A stretch of DNA of 18,157 bases from JABMMZ01 sp964505065 (lineage in GTDB: Bacteria; Bacteroidota; Bacteroidia; NS11-12g; UBA955): contig CAZDGF010000059.1 of assembly GCA_964505065.1 (NCBI GenBank), forward strand, positions 1 through 18,157, read 5' to 3'. The notes under the pieces were generated by a model that searched no databases, was not told the origin of the DNA, and worked only from the letters and a program-made list of their open reading frames with translations. A program made the position numbers and the translations under genes. This document shows positions 1 through 7,594 of this stretch, in pieces. Each line of letters opens with the position of its first letter. The first letter of the stretch is position 1.

Positions 1-123
1 GGGATCATCCTCTCGATTTGTCTATTAAAATTCCTAATGCGTAATCTGGGTTAAAGAGATTCTGAACTTTATCATGAGCGTAGCGGAATAATCTTTTTTC
101 AAAGCAAAAAAGTTCAGAATGAC
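1..123. repeat. Intergenic hairpin repeat downstream of the giant orphan gene
   Basis: A perfect 12-base inverted repeat is visible: ATTCTGAACTTT at 59-70 and its complement AAAGTTCAGAAT at 109-120, with a 38-base loop that contains GAGCGTAGCG at 76-85. The right arm runs into GAC at 121-123, so the minus strand begins GTCATTCTGAAC. From memory, this arrangement and the GAGCGTAGCG core resemble short dispersed repeats in Bacteroidota intergenic regions; I could not check copy number. It lies about 38 bases past the stop of the minus-strand gene at 158-4531 and might also act as a transcription or RNA-stability element for it. The outer boundary is unknown. Positions 1-58 hold no supported gene. 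Confidence 0.5.
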
Positions 124-157
124 ACAGTAGTCATAAATAAAAAATCTTAAAATTTCT

Positions 158-3100
158 TTACTCATCTATTTCAACATCATTTTTTAATAAAAATTTATCT
201 TTCATTTTTTCAGAACCTAAGCGCAAGGTAAACTCGGGATCTAAATATTTTACAGATTCAAGGCTTATGGTATTGTTCAGTTCTGCATTGTTGCTGGCTA
301 TATACATAATACCTGCGGCATATTCCATAAAAATATATTCGCCATTATCTGCCACTAAATAAATGGTAATTTTATCGCCACTGCGTTTCTTTTCTATAGC
401 CACTGTAGCTGTGTAAGATTTATTGATAACAGCCCCATTAAACAAAGGCATAGTAATATTGCCTGTGCCTAAAAATTTACGTTTTATTCTATTAAAACCA
501 AAGTTTACATTGCTAAATACAAAACCGCTTTTAAACTCTCCCTCTGGTGGCAAAACACCTGTTGTTTCAATGCTTTTAAGCATTTTTTCGGCTGTTTTGG
601 TATCTGATATTAATTCGGCAACTCCTTTTTTGGTTTCTACATTTTTAAGCGAACTTGGCGTTTTTCCTGCACCTTCGGTTGTTAAAAACTTGGTAATTTT
701 ATCGTTCACCTCTTTGGTTAATGGAAAATTGAGCCACATCATTAAATTGAACCTAAAGGTACTATCTGTAGCTGCAAGTACTGCCGTTCCTGCGGTTTCG
801 CAGTTTACTTTTGGTGTTTTTAAATTAAAATTATAACGCCCTTCGGTATATACGCTTTTGTCTTTTTCATTCAGCTGCATATAATTTCCTTTTAAGGCTT
901 TTTTCAAAAGTTTATCTTCATTGCCTGCAAAAAAAGCATCTTTTGCATCATCGTAATACAATATACCTGTATCCGATTGTATTTCTGCATCGCTAAATGA
1001 GCGTTTTAAATCGTATAGCCAAGGGTAAACATGGTTGCTATCTTTAGCAAAATAAAGCCCCACAGAAAGTTTATGGTTTTCTTTGTCTCGTGGGTCGAGG
1101 GTATTAATTACCACATTTTTAGGGTCCACAGGTAAATTATACCTAAACCAACTTTGGCTTATATGCGGAAAGCTGTGCATTGGGCGCACATAGCCTATAA
1201 ACGTAATAGGTTTGGTAGTACTTACAATTTCAAATAAGCCTTTAAAAATTATTTTTTTATCTAATTTTAAGTAATTATTTTCAGGAATATTGCCATAGCC
1301 CACCAAGTGCTTTTCTTTGTCTATTCTAATACTATCTACTCTTATGGGCTGCTCTTTATTGTACTTGTCTATGTATCTGTACCAGCCATCGGCAGCCAAT
1401 CTATTGCCGCCTGTAATAGTAGTATGACAATTTTTAATTTCATGAAACTTATCTATTCTATTGGCTTCTATTCTGCTGCTATCCAATCTATCCATAGCGG
1501 CTTTTTGCCTTACAATGGCTTTGCCTTCAAAAGGAAATACTCTGCTATCTGCAACATCTATAAAAGGTATTTTTTCCATAAACAATACATTTTTTATCAA
1601 ATCAAATTTAGCATAAGCACATTCAAATTTTACACTGTCTTGGGTAAACTCTGGCAAACCTACAAATATTGGTTTTAAACCTGCCATAGCCAATCCTGGT
1701 TTTACCTCCATTGTTTTTTTGTTCATATCCCATTTGTAATCGTTCATATTGCTGCTGTAATTATTGTATGGAAAATGGGTGTAAGCACCTATTTTATTGG
1801 TTAAAAATTTGCCTTCTCGTTTATCAAAGTCCACATCGCCTTTTACATCATTACTTTCAAAGGCAAATTTTGTTGGGTCAACAGCATATATTTTTATACT
1901 CGAACTTGCTGCAGCAGATTTGTTTTTACCAAATACCATATCGTTACTGGCAAATACAGCCTCGCTCCAAAGCAGTTTGCCCTGCCCTCTTAAATCTACT
2001 GGCGAAAGTGTTAATTTACCATCAAAATCGTATTTTTGTTTGAAAATAGAAAAATTGCTATCCAACTTGGTTTGAAACATTTTATCTTGTTTAGGATACC
2101 ATTGTGTTTGCACATTTGTGCCATTTACCAAAGGATATTTTGCGCTTTCGGGCAAATAAAAACTTGTACTTGTGCCCACTGTGGCATCGGGCAAAAGCAA
2201 GTATTCTGGCGATTTTGAAATAGATGTTTCATAAATTAAATCGCCTCTGCCATACAAGCCTCTGTTGCTTAAATTTATGGTAAGCTCTCCTCTACCTTTT
2301 CCGCCATACATGGGCAGTTTTTGTTCCGATACAAAGCCTAATGAATAATCTGGCTGAATAGTTGCTGTTGCTTCTATTGTTGGAAAAATATCATCTGAAA
2401 CTAATCTGCCACCGAAGCCAAAACCAGCAATTGTAAAATTATCCAAACTATCTATGGTAAATGGGTCAACCTCAAATTTGAATTTATCTGCTTTATAAGC
2501 ATGGTTGTGCGTTCCTGCTCTATCATAATGAATTTCCGAACCTCTTTCAGCAATAAAAATAGGATATTCGGCAAAGTTTTTCAAACCTGATTTATTATTG
2601 GGTTTATCTATTAAAATTCTACCATAGGTATTGGAAAGTACACTTTCTACCTTTCTTAAAGCATTGGTATTCAAATCAGGGTAAAATATTACCATGCTAT
2701 CCATTGTGGTATTTTCTATTTGAAATTTGCTCCAATTAAAATTAAAATCTTTTGAGTAAAAATCTATTCGCCCAGCCCTTGTAAGCCCTGCATAGTGCAT
2801 ATTTTTATTCTTTTTAAATATTACCAATTGATTAGTAGGCACGGCTATTACATTTTGCGAATCGCTATAATTAAATTTTCTAACGCCTTCTATTTTAAGT
2901 TCATTTGTGCCAATACTATAAGTAACATTGGGTTTAGCAGCTATTACGCTCGAAAGGCGAATAACATCATAATCTTTGCCTCCCAAATTATTTGATACCC
3001 AATTGTACAATCTATCTTTAATGTACACAGAATCTGTTTTGGTATCGTAAAACATAAATCCTGCATCAGATAAATCCATAAATTGCTGTTGTAAATTGGC

Positions 3101-4531
3101 TTTTTCTTGCCCATAACTTGCTGCATAATCATTGATATTGAATGTTTTTACTTTCTGAGTTTTGCAATAATTAAATATTTTATCTAAAGGATTCATACCC
3201 AAAGCACCTTGAATTTGCTCAAAAGCTAATTTCTTAAAAAAAGTATTTGTTTCTATTTTGGCAGCTTTATCGTTCGCAATATTGTCAAAATCTACAAAAT
3301 CTTTGTTTTGGTCCCAAAGCACTTGGTCAACATCTATCTCCACACCATGGTAATTATCAGAAAAAGGCATCAACATTAAGCCAATAGTTCCTTTGTTAAT
3401 TTGCAATTTTTGTTTGGCAATATTATAAGTTACAATACAGCGAGGGTGGCTAATATAGCCAGTGTCAGCCTTTATTTTAATGCTTGCTTGTTGGCTAACA
3501 ACCTTGCCGCTATCCAATCTAAAAGCATCCGATTTTATTTCTACAAAAGGCTTGCCCTTGTGCAATAAAACAATGGTAGCCATGCCGCCACCAAATACGG
3601 CACTATTTACCTTTGCTCCCTCCATACTAAAGCCGCCCTTGTATATGGCTTTATCACCTACAATGCCTTTAATTTCTATATTTGGCTCGTAACCAGAAAA
3701 AGCAGGAAAAGAAGATTTTTTCACCAATTCTGCCGAGCTGGTTTCGGATAATTTTTCCGTTAAACGTCCTAAAATTGGGGTTGCCGATATTTTTGGATAA
3801 TTTAGCAACACAGAATCTATCACAATTTTATTGCTACTCAAATCTATTTTATGGGTTTTAAATGCAGCATTTACCTCTGTTTCTGGCTTACCTACACGCT
3901 CCCAATTTATTCTACCTTGCGTACCTTGCCATTTGGTTTTTTCTGGAAAATAAGAGCCTGCACAATTTAATATTTTTATTTTATCTACTTGGTTTTCGCA
4001 TATTAAATCGAGGGTTTTAAAGCTGATAGAAATTTTATTGTTTGTAAAATTAAATTCAAAATTAGAATTGCTCGCATACCAACGTGTATTGCCCGATTTG
4101 TAAAGCGTATTATCTGTAAATAAACCATTTGCAGTTTCTAAAAATGCTAAATAATCTTTAGGATTTTTATCTAAAAGCGTTTTGCTTATAGCTTGCCACT
4201 GAACCAATATATTAGCACTTAATTTTTTCTTAAAATACAAATCTAAATTGGTTACTAAAAGTTCAAAATAGGGGTCTTTAGGCAATTGCTTGTACATCAT
4301 ATTATTGGCTATTTTAATGATGTTTTTTTGCTGCTCGGGGGTAAATTTATTGGTTTGCCAATTGGTAACAAAAGCTTCAACAGATTTTTTTAATTCTGCC
4401 TTTTTATCGTTTGTTACAAATTTTGAAAACTCGGTAATAAATACCGCAGGGTCGGTACTAAAGCTGCTTTGTGCATTGGTATTAAAAGCAAATAAAAGTA
4501 AAAGAGAGAATGTAAGAAATTTATTTTTCAT
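158..4531 (-). CDS. Very large secreted protein of unknown function (1457 aa)
   Basis: I do not recognise a family. The protein opens with a clear Sec signal peptide: a charged MKNK start, a Leu/Phe-rich core at residues 6-15, and a probable cleavage site after TNA at residue 20. There is no lipobox cysteine, so it should be a soluble or envelope-associated periplasmic protein. Residues of about 25-130 are Lys-rich and look helical. Most of the remainder alternates polar and hydrophobic residues with many Gly, Asn and Asp turns, as in long beta-rich proteins. I see no catalytic motif, no further membrane segment and no recognisable type IX secretion C-terminal domain. The ATG start is supported by the signal peptide and a -7-like box 55 bases upstream. 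No neighbour shares its strand closely, so it is probably monocistronic. A beta-solenoid or AsmA/TamB-like envelope role is only a guess. Confidence 0.85.
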   Translation of the reverse strand: MKNKFLTFSLLLLFAFNTNAQSSFSTDPAVFITEFSKFVTNDKKAELKKSVEAFVTNWQTNKFTPEQQKNIIKIANNMMYKQLPKDPYFELLVTNLDLYFKKKLSANILVQWQAISKTLLDKNPKDYLAFLETANGLFTDNTLYKSGNTRWYASNSNFEFNFTNNKISISFKTLDLICENQVDKIKILNCAGSYFPEKTKWQGTQGRINWERVGKPETEVNAAFKTHKIDLSSNKIVIDSVLLNYPKISATPILGRLTEKLSETSSAELVKKSSFPAFSGYEPNIEIKGIVGDKAIYKGGFSMEGAKVNSAVFGGGMATIVLLHKGKPFVEIKSDAFRLDSGKVVSQQASIKIKADTGYISHPRCIVTYNIAKQKLQINKGTIGLMLMPFSDNYHGVEIDVDQVLWDQNKDFVDFDNIANDKAAKIETNTFFKKLAFEQIQGALGMNPLDKIFNYCKTQKVKTFNINDYAASYGQEKANLQQQFMDLSDAGFMFYDTKTDSVYIKDRLYNWVSNNLGGKDYDVIRLSSVIAAKPNVTYSIGTNELKIEGVRKFNYSDSQNVIAVPTNQLVIFKKNKNMHYAGLTRAGRIDFYSKDFNFNWSKFQIENTTMDSMVIFYPDLNTNALRKVESVLSNTYGRILIDKPNNKSGLKNFAEYPIFIAERGSEIHYDRAGTHNHAYKADKFKFEVDPFTIDSLDNFTIAGFGFGGRLVSDDIFPTIEATATIQPDYSLGFVSEQKLPMYGGKGRGELTINLSNRGLYGRGDLIYETSISKSPEYLLLPDATVGTSTSFYLPESAKYPLVNGTNVQTQWYPKQDKMFQTKLDSNFSIFKQKYDFDGKLTLSPVDLRGQGKLLWSEAVFASNDMVFGKNKSAAASSSIKIYAVDPTKFAFESNDVKGDVDFDKREGKFLTNKIGAYTHFPYNNYSSNMNDYKWDMNKKTMEVKPGLAMAGLKPIFVGLPEFTQDSVKFECAYAKFDLIKNVLFMEKIPFIDVADSRVFPFEGKAIVRQKAAMDRLDSSRIEANRIDKFHEIKNCHTTITGGNRLAADGWYRYIDKYNKEQPIRVDSIRIDKEKHLVGYGNIPENNYLKLDKKIIFKGLFEIVSTTKPITFIGYVRPMHSFPHISQSWFRYNLPVDPKNVVINTLDPRDKENHKLSVGLYFAKDSNHVYPWLYDLKRSFSDAEIQSDTGILYYDDAKDAFFAGNEDKLLKKALKGNYMQLNEKDKSVYTEGRYNFNLKTPKVNCETAGTAVLAATDSTFRFNLMMWLNFPLTKEVNDKITKFLTTEGAGKTPSSLKNVETKKGVAELISDTKTAEKMLKSIETTGVLPPEGEFKSGFVFSNVNFGFNRIKRKFLGTGNITMPLFNGAVINKSYTATVAIEKKRSGDKITIYLVADNGEYIFMEYAAGIMYIASNNAELNNTISLESVKYLDPEFTLRLGSEKMKDKFLLKNDVEIDE

Positions 4532-4585
4532 AAAATATGCTGCTAAATTAACGTTGTTTTAGTTAACTTATTGCACAAGATATGC

Positions 4586-4593
4586 CAAAGTTA
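4586..4593 (-). promoter_or_regulatory. Putative Bacteroidota -7 box for the giant orphan gene
   Basis: The minus strand reads TAACTTTG, an exact match to the Bacteroidota -7 consensus TAnnTTTG, 55 bases before the ATG at 4531. No TTTG -33 box stands at the usual 17-23 base spacing, so the call rests on one short motif. Confidence 0.35.
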
Positions 4594-4676
4594 GTTTCTT
4601 TAAGATATTTAACTGTATTTAATGTTAGTACACAAACTATAATTCTTTTAAAATCAATAATATTGGGCAATTTAAT

Positions 4677-4860
4677 CTTTTTTACTTTTTGCTTGCCCAA
4701 AAAGTAAAGCAAAAAAGGCCCCACGAAATCCAAATTTTAATTTTGTAGTCAGTTACTTCAAAAGGCAGTTGGCTAAAATTAAAATTTCACACATTTATTC
4801 ATCATTTATTTTATTTTTAATGGCATTCATGTTTGCTTCGCAATTCGTGGACCCAGCCGC
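4677..4860. repeat. Palindromic MITE-like intergenic element
   Basis: This stretch of the 400-base gene-free gap is built from nested inverted repeats. TACTTTTTG at 4683-4691 pairs with CAAAAAGTA at 4698-4706, and CTTTTTT at 4677-4683 can pair with AAAAAAG at 4711-4717. CCACGAA at 4721-4727 pairs with TTCGTGG at 4844-4850 and encloses a 13-base perfect pair, AAATTTTAATTTT at 4732-4744 with its complement at 4775-4787. The string GCTTGCCCAAAAAGTAA and the CCACGAA...TTCGTGG frame resemble, from memory, dispersed non-coding repeats of Bacteroidota. It encodes no protein. The rest of the gap (4594-4676 and 4861-4931) shows nothing beyond a short TTCTGAAC string at 4901-4908, also present in the repeat at 59-70. 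Confidence 0.6.
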
Positions 4861-4931
4861 ACCCTTTGCTACAAATAATTCGATAGATTAAATTTGCTTA
4901 TTCTGAACTCAAGTTTATTAAGTTTTATAAA

Positions 4932-5699
4932 TTAATAATCATTATTTATAGCCGTTAAAGCCTCATAACCAGTATCTGTAATTAAAATGGTATGCTCGTA
5001 TTGTGCAGAAAGTTTGCCATCTATGGTTCTGGCTGTCCATTTGTCTTTTTTATCTACTTTGGTACGGGCTTTTCCTGCGTTTATCATAGGCTCTATGGTA
5101 AATGTCATACCAGGTTTTAATATTGGTCCGCTGTTTTTTGCTGCTTTATGGTCCACTTGCGGTTCTTCATGAAAATGAACACCTACACCATGTCCACAAA
5201 ATTCTTGCACAATGCTGTAGCCATGTATTTCGGCATGTTGGGCTATAACGTAGCCAATATTGCCTAATCTATTGCCAGGGTAGCATTCTTTCATACCCAA
5301 ATGCAAACATTCTTTTGTAACATTTACCAATTGCTGTGCATAGCTGCTGACTTCGCCCACAAAATACATTCTACTTGTATCACCAAAATAACCATTCAAA
5401 ATGGCTGTAACATCTATATTTACAATATCGCCCAATTTTAAAGCATAATCATTGGGCACACCATGGCATACCACATCGTTGGGCGAAATGCAAGTAGCAA
5501 ATTGATAGCCTTTATAGCCTTTTGTAGCTGCTTTTGCGCCATGCTGGTTAAGGTATGCTTCTGCCAAATTATTGAGTTCTAATGTGGTAATGCCTACTTT
5601 TACAAAAGGTTCTAAATATTTTAATGTTTGAGCAGCCAATTGGCTACTTTTTCTAATGCCTTCTATTTGTTCTTTATTTTTGATAATAATTGATGCCAC
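4932..5699 (-). CDS. map: Type I methionine aminopeptidase
   Basis: Cytosolic metalloprotease that removes the initiator methionine from nascent proteins. All five metal ligands of the pita-bread fold are present: Asp96 (in NIDVTA), Asp107 (in GDTSR), His170 (in CGHGVG), Glu203 (in TIEPM) and Glu235 (in YEHT). The substrate-binding residues His79 (VCHG) and His177 (HFHEEP) are also present. The length of 255 residues is close to the E. coli enzyme, and no N-terminal extension is present, as expected for the bacterial type I form. The start is GTG at 5697-5699: the only in-frame codons between it and the preceding gene's TAA (5712-5714) are AAA, CAA, CAG and CAA, none of them usable. It follows the metal-receptor gene by 12 bases on the same strand and is probably co-transcribed with it. 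The active site needs a divalent ion such as Mn, Co or Fe. Confidence 0.97.
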   Translation of the reverse strand: MASIIIKNKEQIEGIRKSSQLAAQTLKYLEPFVKVGITTLELNNLAEAYLNQHGAKAATKGYKGYQFATCISPNDVVCHGVPNDYALKLGDIVNIDVTAILNGYFGDTSRMYFVGEVSSYAQQLVNVTKECLHLGMKECYPGNRLGNIGYVIAQHAEIHGYSIVQEFCGHGVGVHFHEEPQVDHKAAKNSGPILKPGMTFTIEPMINAGKARTKVDKKDKWTARTIDGKLSAQYEHTILITDTGYEALTAINNDY

Positions 5700-5711
5700 T
5701 TGCTGTTGTTT

Positions 5712-6482
5712 TTATTGGTGTCTAAGTGTTTTGAAATATTGGGGCGAATTTACTAAACGGTTGCCATACCAACTAAACATTTCGCCATCTACCAATAAAA
5801 TTTTTGAATTGGGTAATAAATGTTGCAATTCAATAATATGTTTTTCCCTAAAAGGATAAGGCTCGGAAGACAATAAAACTACTTGAGGATTTAATTCTTT
5901 TATCTCATTTTCCGAAATTTCTGGGTAGCGGTTTTGCGTATTTAAAACATTCGTAAAACCAGTATATTTCAACATTTCATTGATAAAAGTACCGTTTGCT
6001 GCTGCCATGTATGGATTTTTCCAAATAAGATATAAGCAAGTTTTAGGTTCAAAAATGGGCAAAGCTTGAAAATTTTGTTTGATAGTATCAGCTATTTTTT
6101 GTGCTTCAATGTGTTTATCTACAATTTCCCCTATGCTATTTATCATTGCTATTGCCGAATTTAAATCTACAATATCGCTTACCCAAACAGGATATTTTAA
6201 GGCAAGGGTTTCTACAATTTCTTGGGTATTTTCTTCTTTATTGCAAATAATTAAATTAGGGTTTAGGCTATCTATTAAGTCATATTTTACTTTTTTTGTA
6301 CCGCCTACTTTTATTGCATGTTTAAATTCATCTTGTGGATGAATACAAAAAACAGTTTGCCCTACAATTTCCGAATTTAGCCCAAGTGCATACAACAATT
6401 CTGTTTGCGAAGGCACTAAAGATATAATTCTTAATTTTTCTTTGGGTATTTCTACCCTGCGGTGGAGCATATCTAAAGGCAT
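5712..6482 (-). CDS. Helical-backbone metal-receptor / BtuF-like protein without signal peptide
   Basis: Belongs to the periplasmic-binding-protein-2 family (PF01497: cobalamin, haem and siderophore receptors). Family signatures are IISLVPSQTELLYALGL at residues 19-35, VGGTKKVKYDLIDSLNPNLI at 59-78, the second-lobe YLIWKNPYMAAANGTFI at 151-167, SSEPYPF at 205-211, and VDGEMFSWYGNRL at 231-243. At 256 residues it has both lobes. Unlike a transporter receptor it has no signal peptide and no lipobox: the N-terminus MPLDMLHRRVEIPKEK is charged, and an in-frame TAA two codons upstream of the ATG rules out a longer start. No permease or ATPase gene is nearby. It is therefore most likely cytoplasmic, with an unknown ligand and role. 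A TAAATTTG box lies 20 bases upstream. It sits first in a two-gene unit with map. Confidence 0.85.
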   Translation of the reverse strand: MPLDMLHRRVEIPKEKLRIISLVPSQTELLYALGLNSEIVGQTVFCIHPQDEFKHAIKVGGTKKVKYDLIDSLNPNLIICNKEENTQEIVETLALKYPVWVSDIVDLNSAIAMINSIGEIVDKHIEAQKIADTIKQNFQALPIFEPKTCLYLIWKNPYMAAANGTFINEMLKYTGFTNVLNTQNRYPEISENEIKELNPQVVLLSSEPYPFREKHIIELQHLLPNSKILLVDGEMFSWYGNRLVNSPQYFKTLRHQ

Positions 6483-6502
6483 TTGTTAGGGCTATTATTT
6501 TG

Positions 6503-6510
6503 CAAATTTA
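6503..6510 (-). promoter_or_regulatory. Putative -7 box for the metal-receptor/map unit
   Basis: The minus strand reads TAAATTTG, an exact match to TAnnTTTG, 20 bases before the ATG at 6482. A TTTC (three of four matches to the -33 TTTG) lies 21 bases further upstream at 6532-6535, which is correct spacing. The same 86-base region must also serve the divergent repair operon. For that direction I find no clean box, only a 7-base inverted repeat AAACAAA/TTTGTTT at 6541-6557. Confidence 0.45.
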
Positions 6511-6568
6511 ATTGAAAATAAATTGACTATTGAAACTTAAAAACAAACTATTTGTTTAGTTTTACAAA

Positions 6569-7594
6569 GTGTTAATTTTTGATAAAAACGGTATTTATTG
6601 CCCGCAAGCAGATGTGTATATTGACCCTTGGCGAAAGGTGCCAAAAGCACTGATAACACATGCCCATAGCGACCATGCCAAATGGGGCTGCGGCAGCTAT
6701 TTAAGCCATCATTTAAGTGTGCCTGTTTTAAAATTAAGATTGGGCAAAGATATTAATGTTAGCGGTATTGCATACAATGAAACAATTATTATAAATGGTG
6801 TAAAAATAAGTTTTCATCCTGCTGGGCATATTATAGGTTCAGCCCAAATACGCTTGGAATATAAAGGGGAAATTTGGGTAGTTTCTGGCGATTATAAACT
6901 TCAAAATGATGGACTTTCTACCCCTTTTGAGCCTGTAAAATGCCACCATTTTATTACAGAATCTACCTTTGGCATGCCTATTTACAAATTTCCTAATCCT
7001 GAAACTGTACACCAAAACATTAACAATTGGTGGAAACAGAACCAACAAAAAGGACTAAACAGTTTAATTGTAGGCTACTCGCTTGGCAAAGCCCAACGCA
7101 TTATACAGCATTTAGATGGAAACATAGGCAAAATATACACCCATGGTGCTGTTGCCAATATTAATGATGCGTTTGAAAATGCTGGCATTGTTTTAAAAAA
7201 AACCATAAAAGTAACAGCCGAAAATAGCAAAACAGATTTTGAAGGCAGCATAATTGTAGCCCCGCCAAGTGCTGTAAATACGCCTTGGCTTAATAAAATG
7301 AAACCCTTAAGTATTGGTATTTGTAGCGGTTGGATGCAACTAAGAGGAAGTCGTAGAAGAATGAATGCCGATATGGGTTTTGTACTTTCCGACCATTGCG
7401 ATTGGGACCAACTGAATACGGCAGTATTGGCTACAGAGGCAGAAAATATTTATGTTACCCATGGTTATAAAAATACGTATGCCCGTTGGCTAACAGAAAA
7501 CTATGGCTTAAATGCTGTAACTGTTGACACGTTGTATAGCGATAACTCCGAAGAAATTGAAACAACCCAAAATATAGCTGAAATAAACGAATGA
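6569..7594 (+). CDS. Ligase-associated exonuclease, metallo-beta-lactamase fold with beta-CASP
   Basis: A nuclease of the SNM1/CPSF-73-like branch of metallo-beta-lactamases, acting on DNA in the cytoplasm. The metal site is complete: HAHSDH at residues 31-36 (motif 2), the motif-3-type HPAGHIIGSAQ at 83-93, SGDYK with Asp108 (motif 4), ESTFG at 131-135, and the C-terminal SDHCDW at 274-279 and THGYK at 297-301. The beta-CASP insert includes GYSLGKAQR at 169-177. The length of 341 residues is usual for the ligase-associated family, as is the opening IYCPQADVYIDPWR. The start is GTG at 6569: an in-frame TAG at 6557-6559 leaves only TTT, TAC and AAA before it, and the family N-terminus begins here. 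It is the first gene of the repair run and overlaps the ligase by four bases. Confidence 0.93.
   Translation: MLIFDKNGIYCPQADVYIDPWRKVPKALITHAHSDHAKWGCGSYLSHHLSVPVLKLRLGKDINVSGIAYNETIIINGVKISFHPAGHIIGSAQIRLEYKGEIWVVSGDYKLQNDGLSTPFEPVKCHHFITESTFGMPIYKFPNPETVHQNINNWWKQNQQKGLNSLIVGYSLGKAQRIIQHLDGNIGKIYTHGAVANINDAFENAGIVLKKTIKVTAENSKTDFEGSIIVAPPSAVNTPWLNKMKPLSIGICSGWMQLRGSRRRMNADMGFVLSDHCDWDQLNTAVLATEAENIYVTHGYKNTYARWLTENYGLNAVTVDTLYSDNSEEIETTQNIAEINE

Noticed and set aside
1..123. Minus-strand open frame running through the 5' repeat
   Set aside because: It is short, ends in the repeat, has no recognisable product and is explained by the inverted-repeat element; a gene fragment crossing the window edge cannot be excluded.
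423..836. Open frame of 137 codons on the plus strand inside the giant gene
   Set aside because: It lies antisense within a well-formed signal-peptide-bearing gene, has no motif or start signal, and is a by-product of that gene's codon use. The same applies to other antisense frames across 1300-4560.
6541..6557. AAACAAA/TTTGTTT inverted repeat upstream of the exonuclease gene, as a possible operator
   Set aside because: Seven-base A/T-rich arms are common by chance in this composition, and no second copy or adjacent regulator gene supports it.
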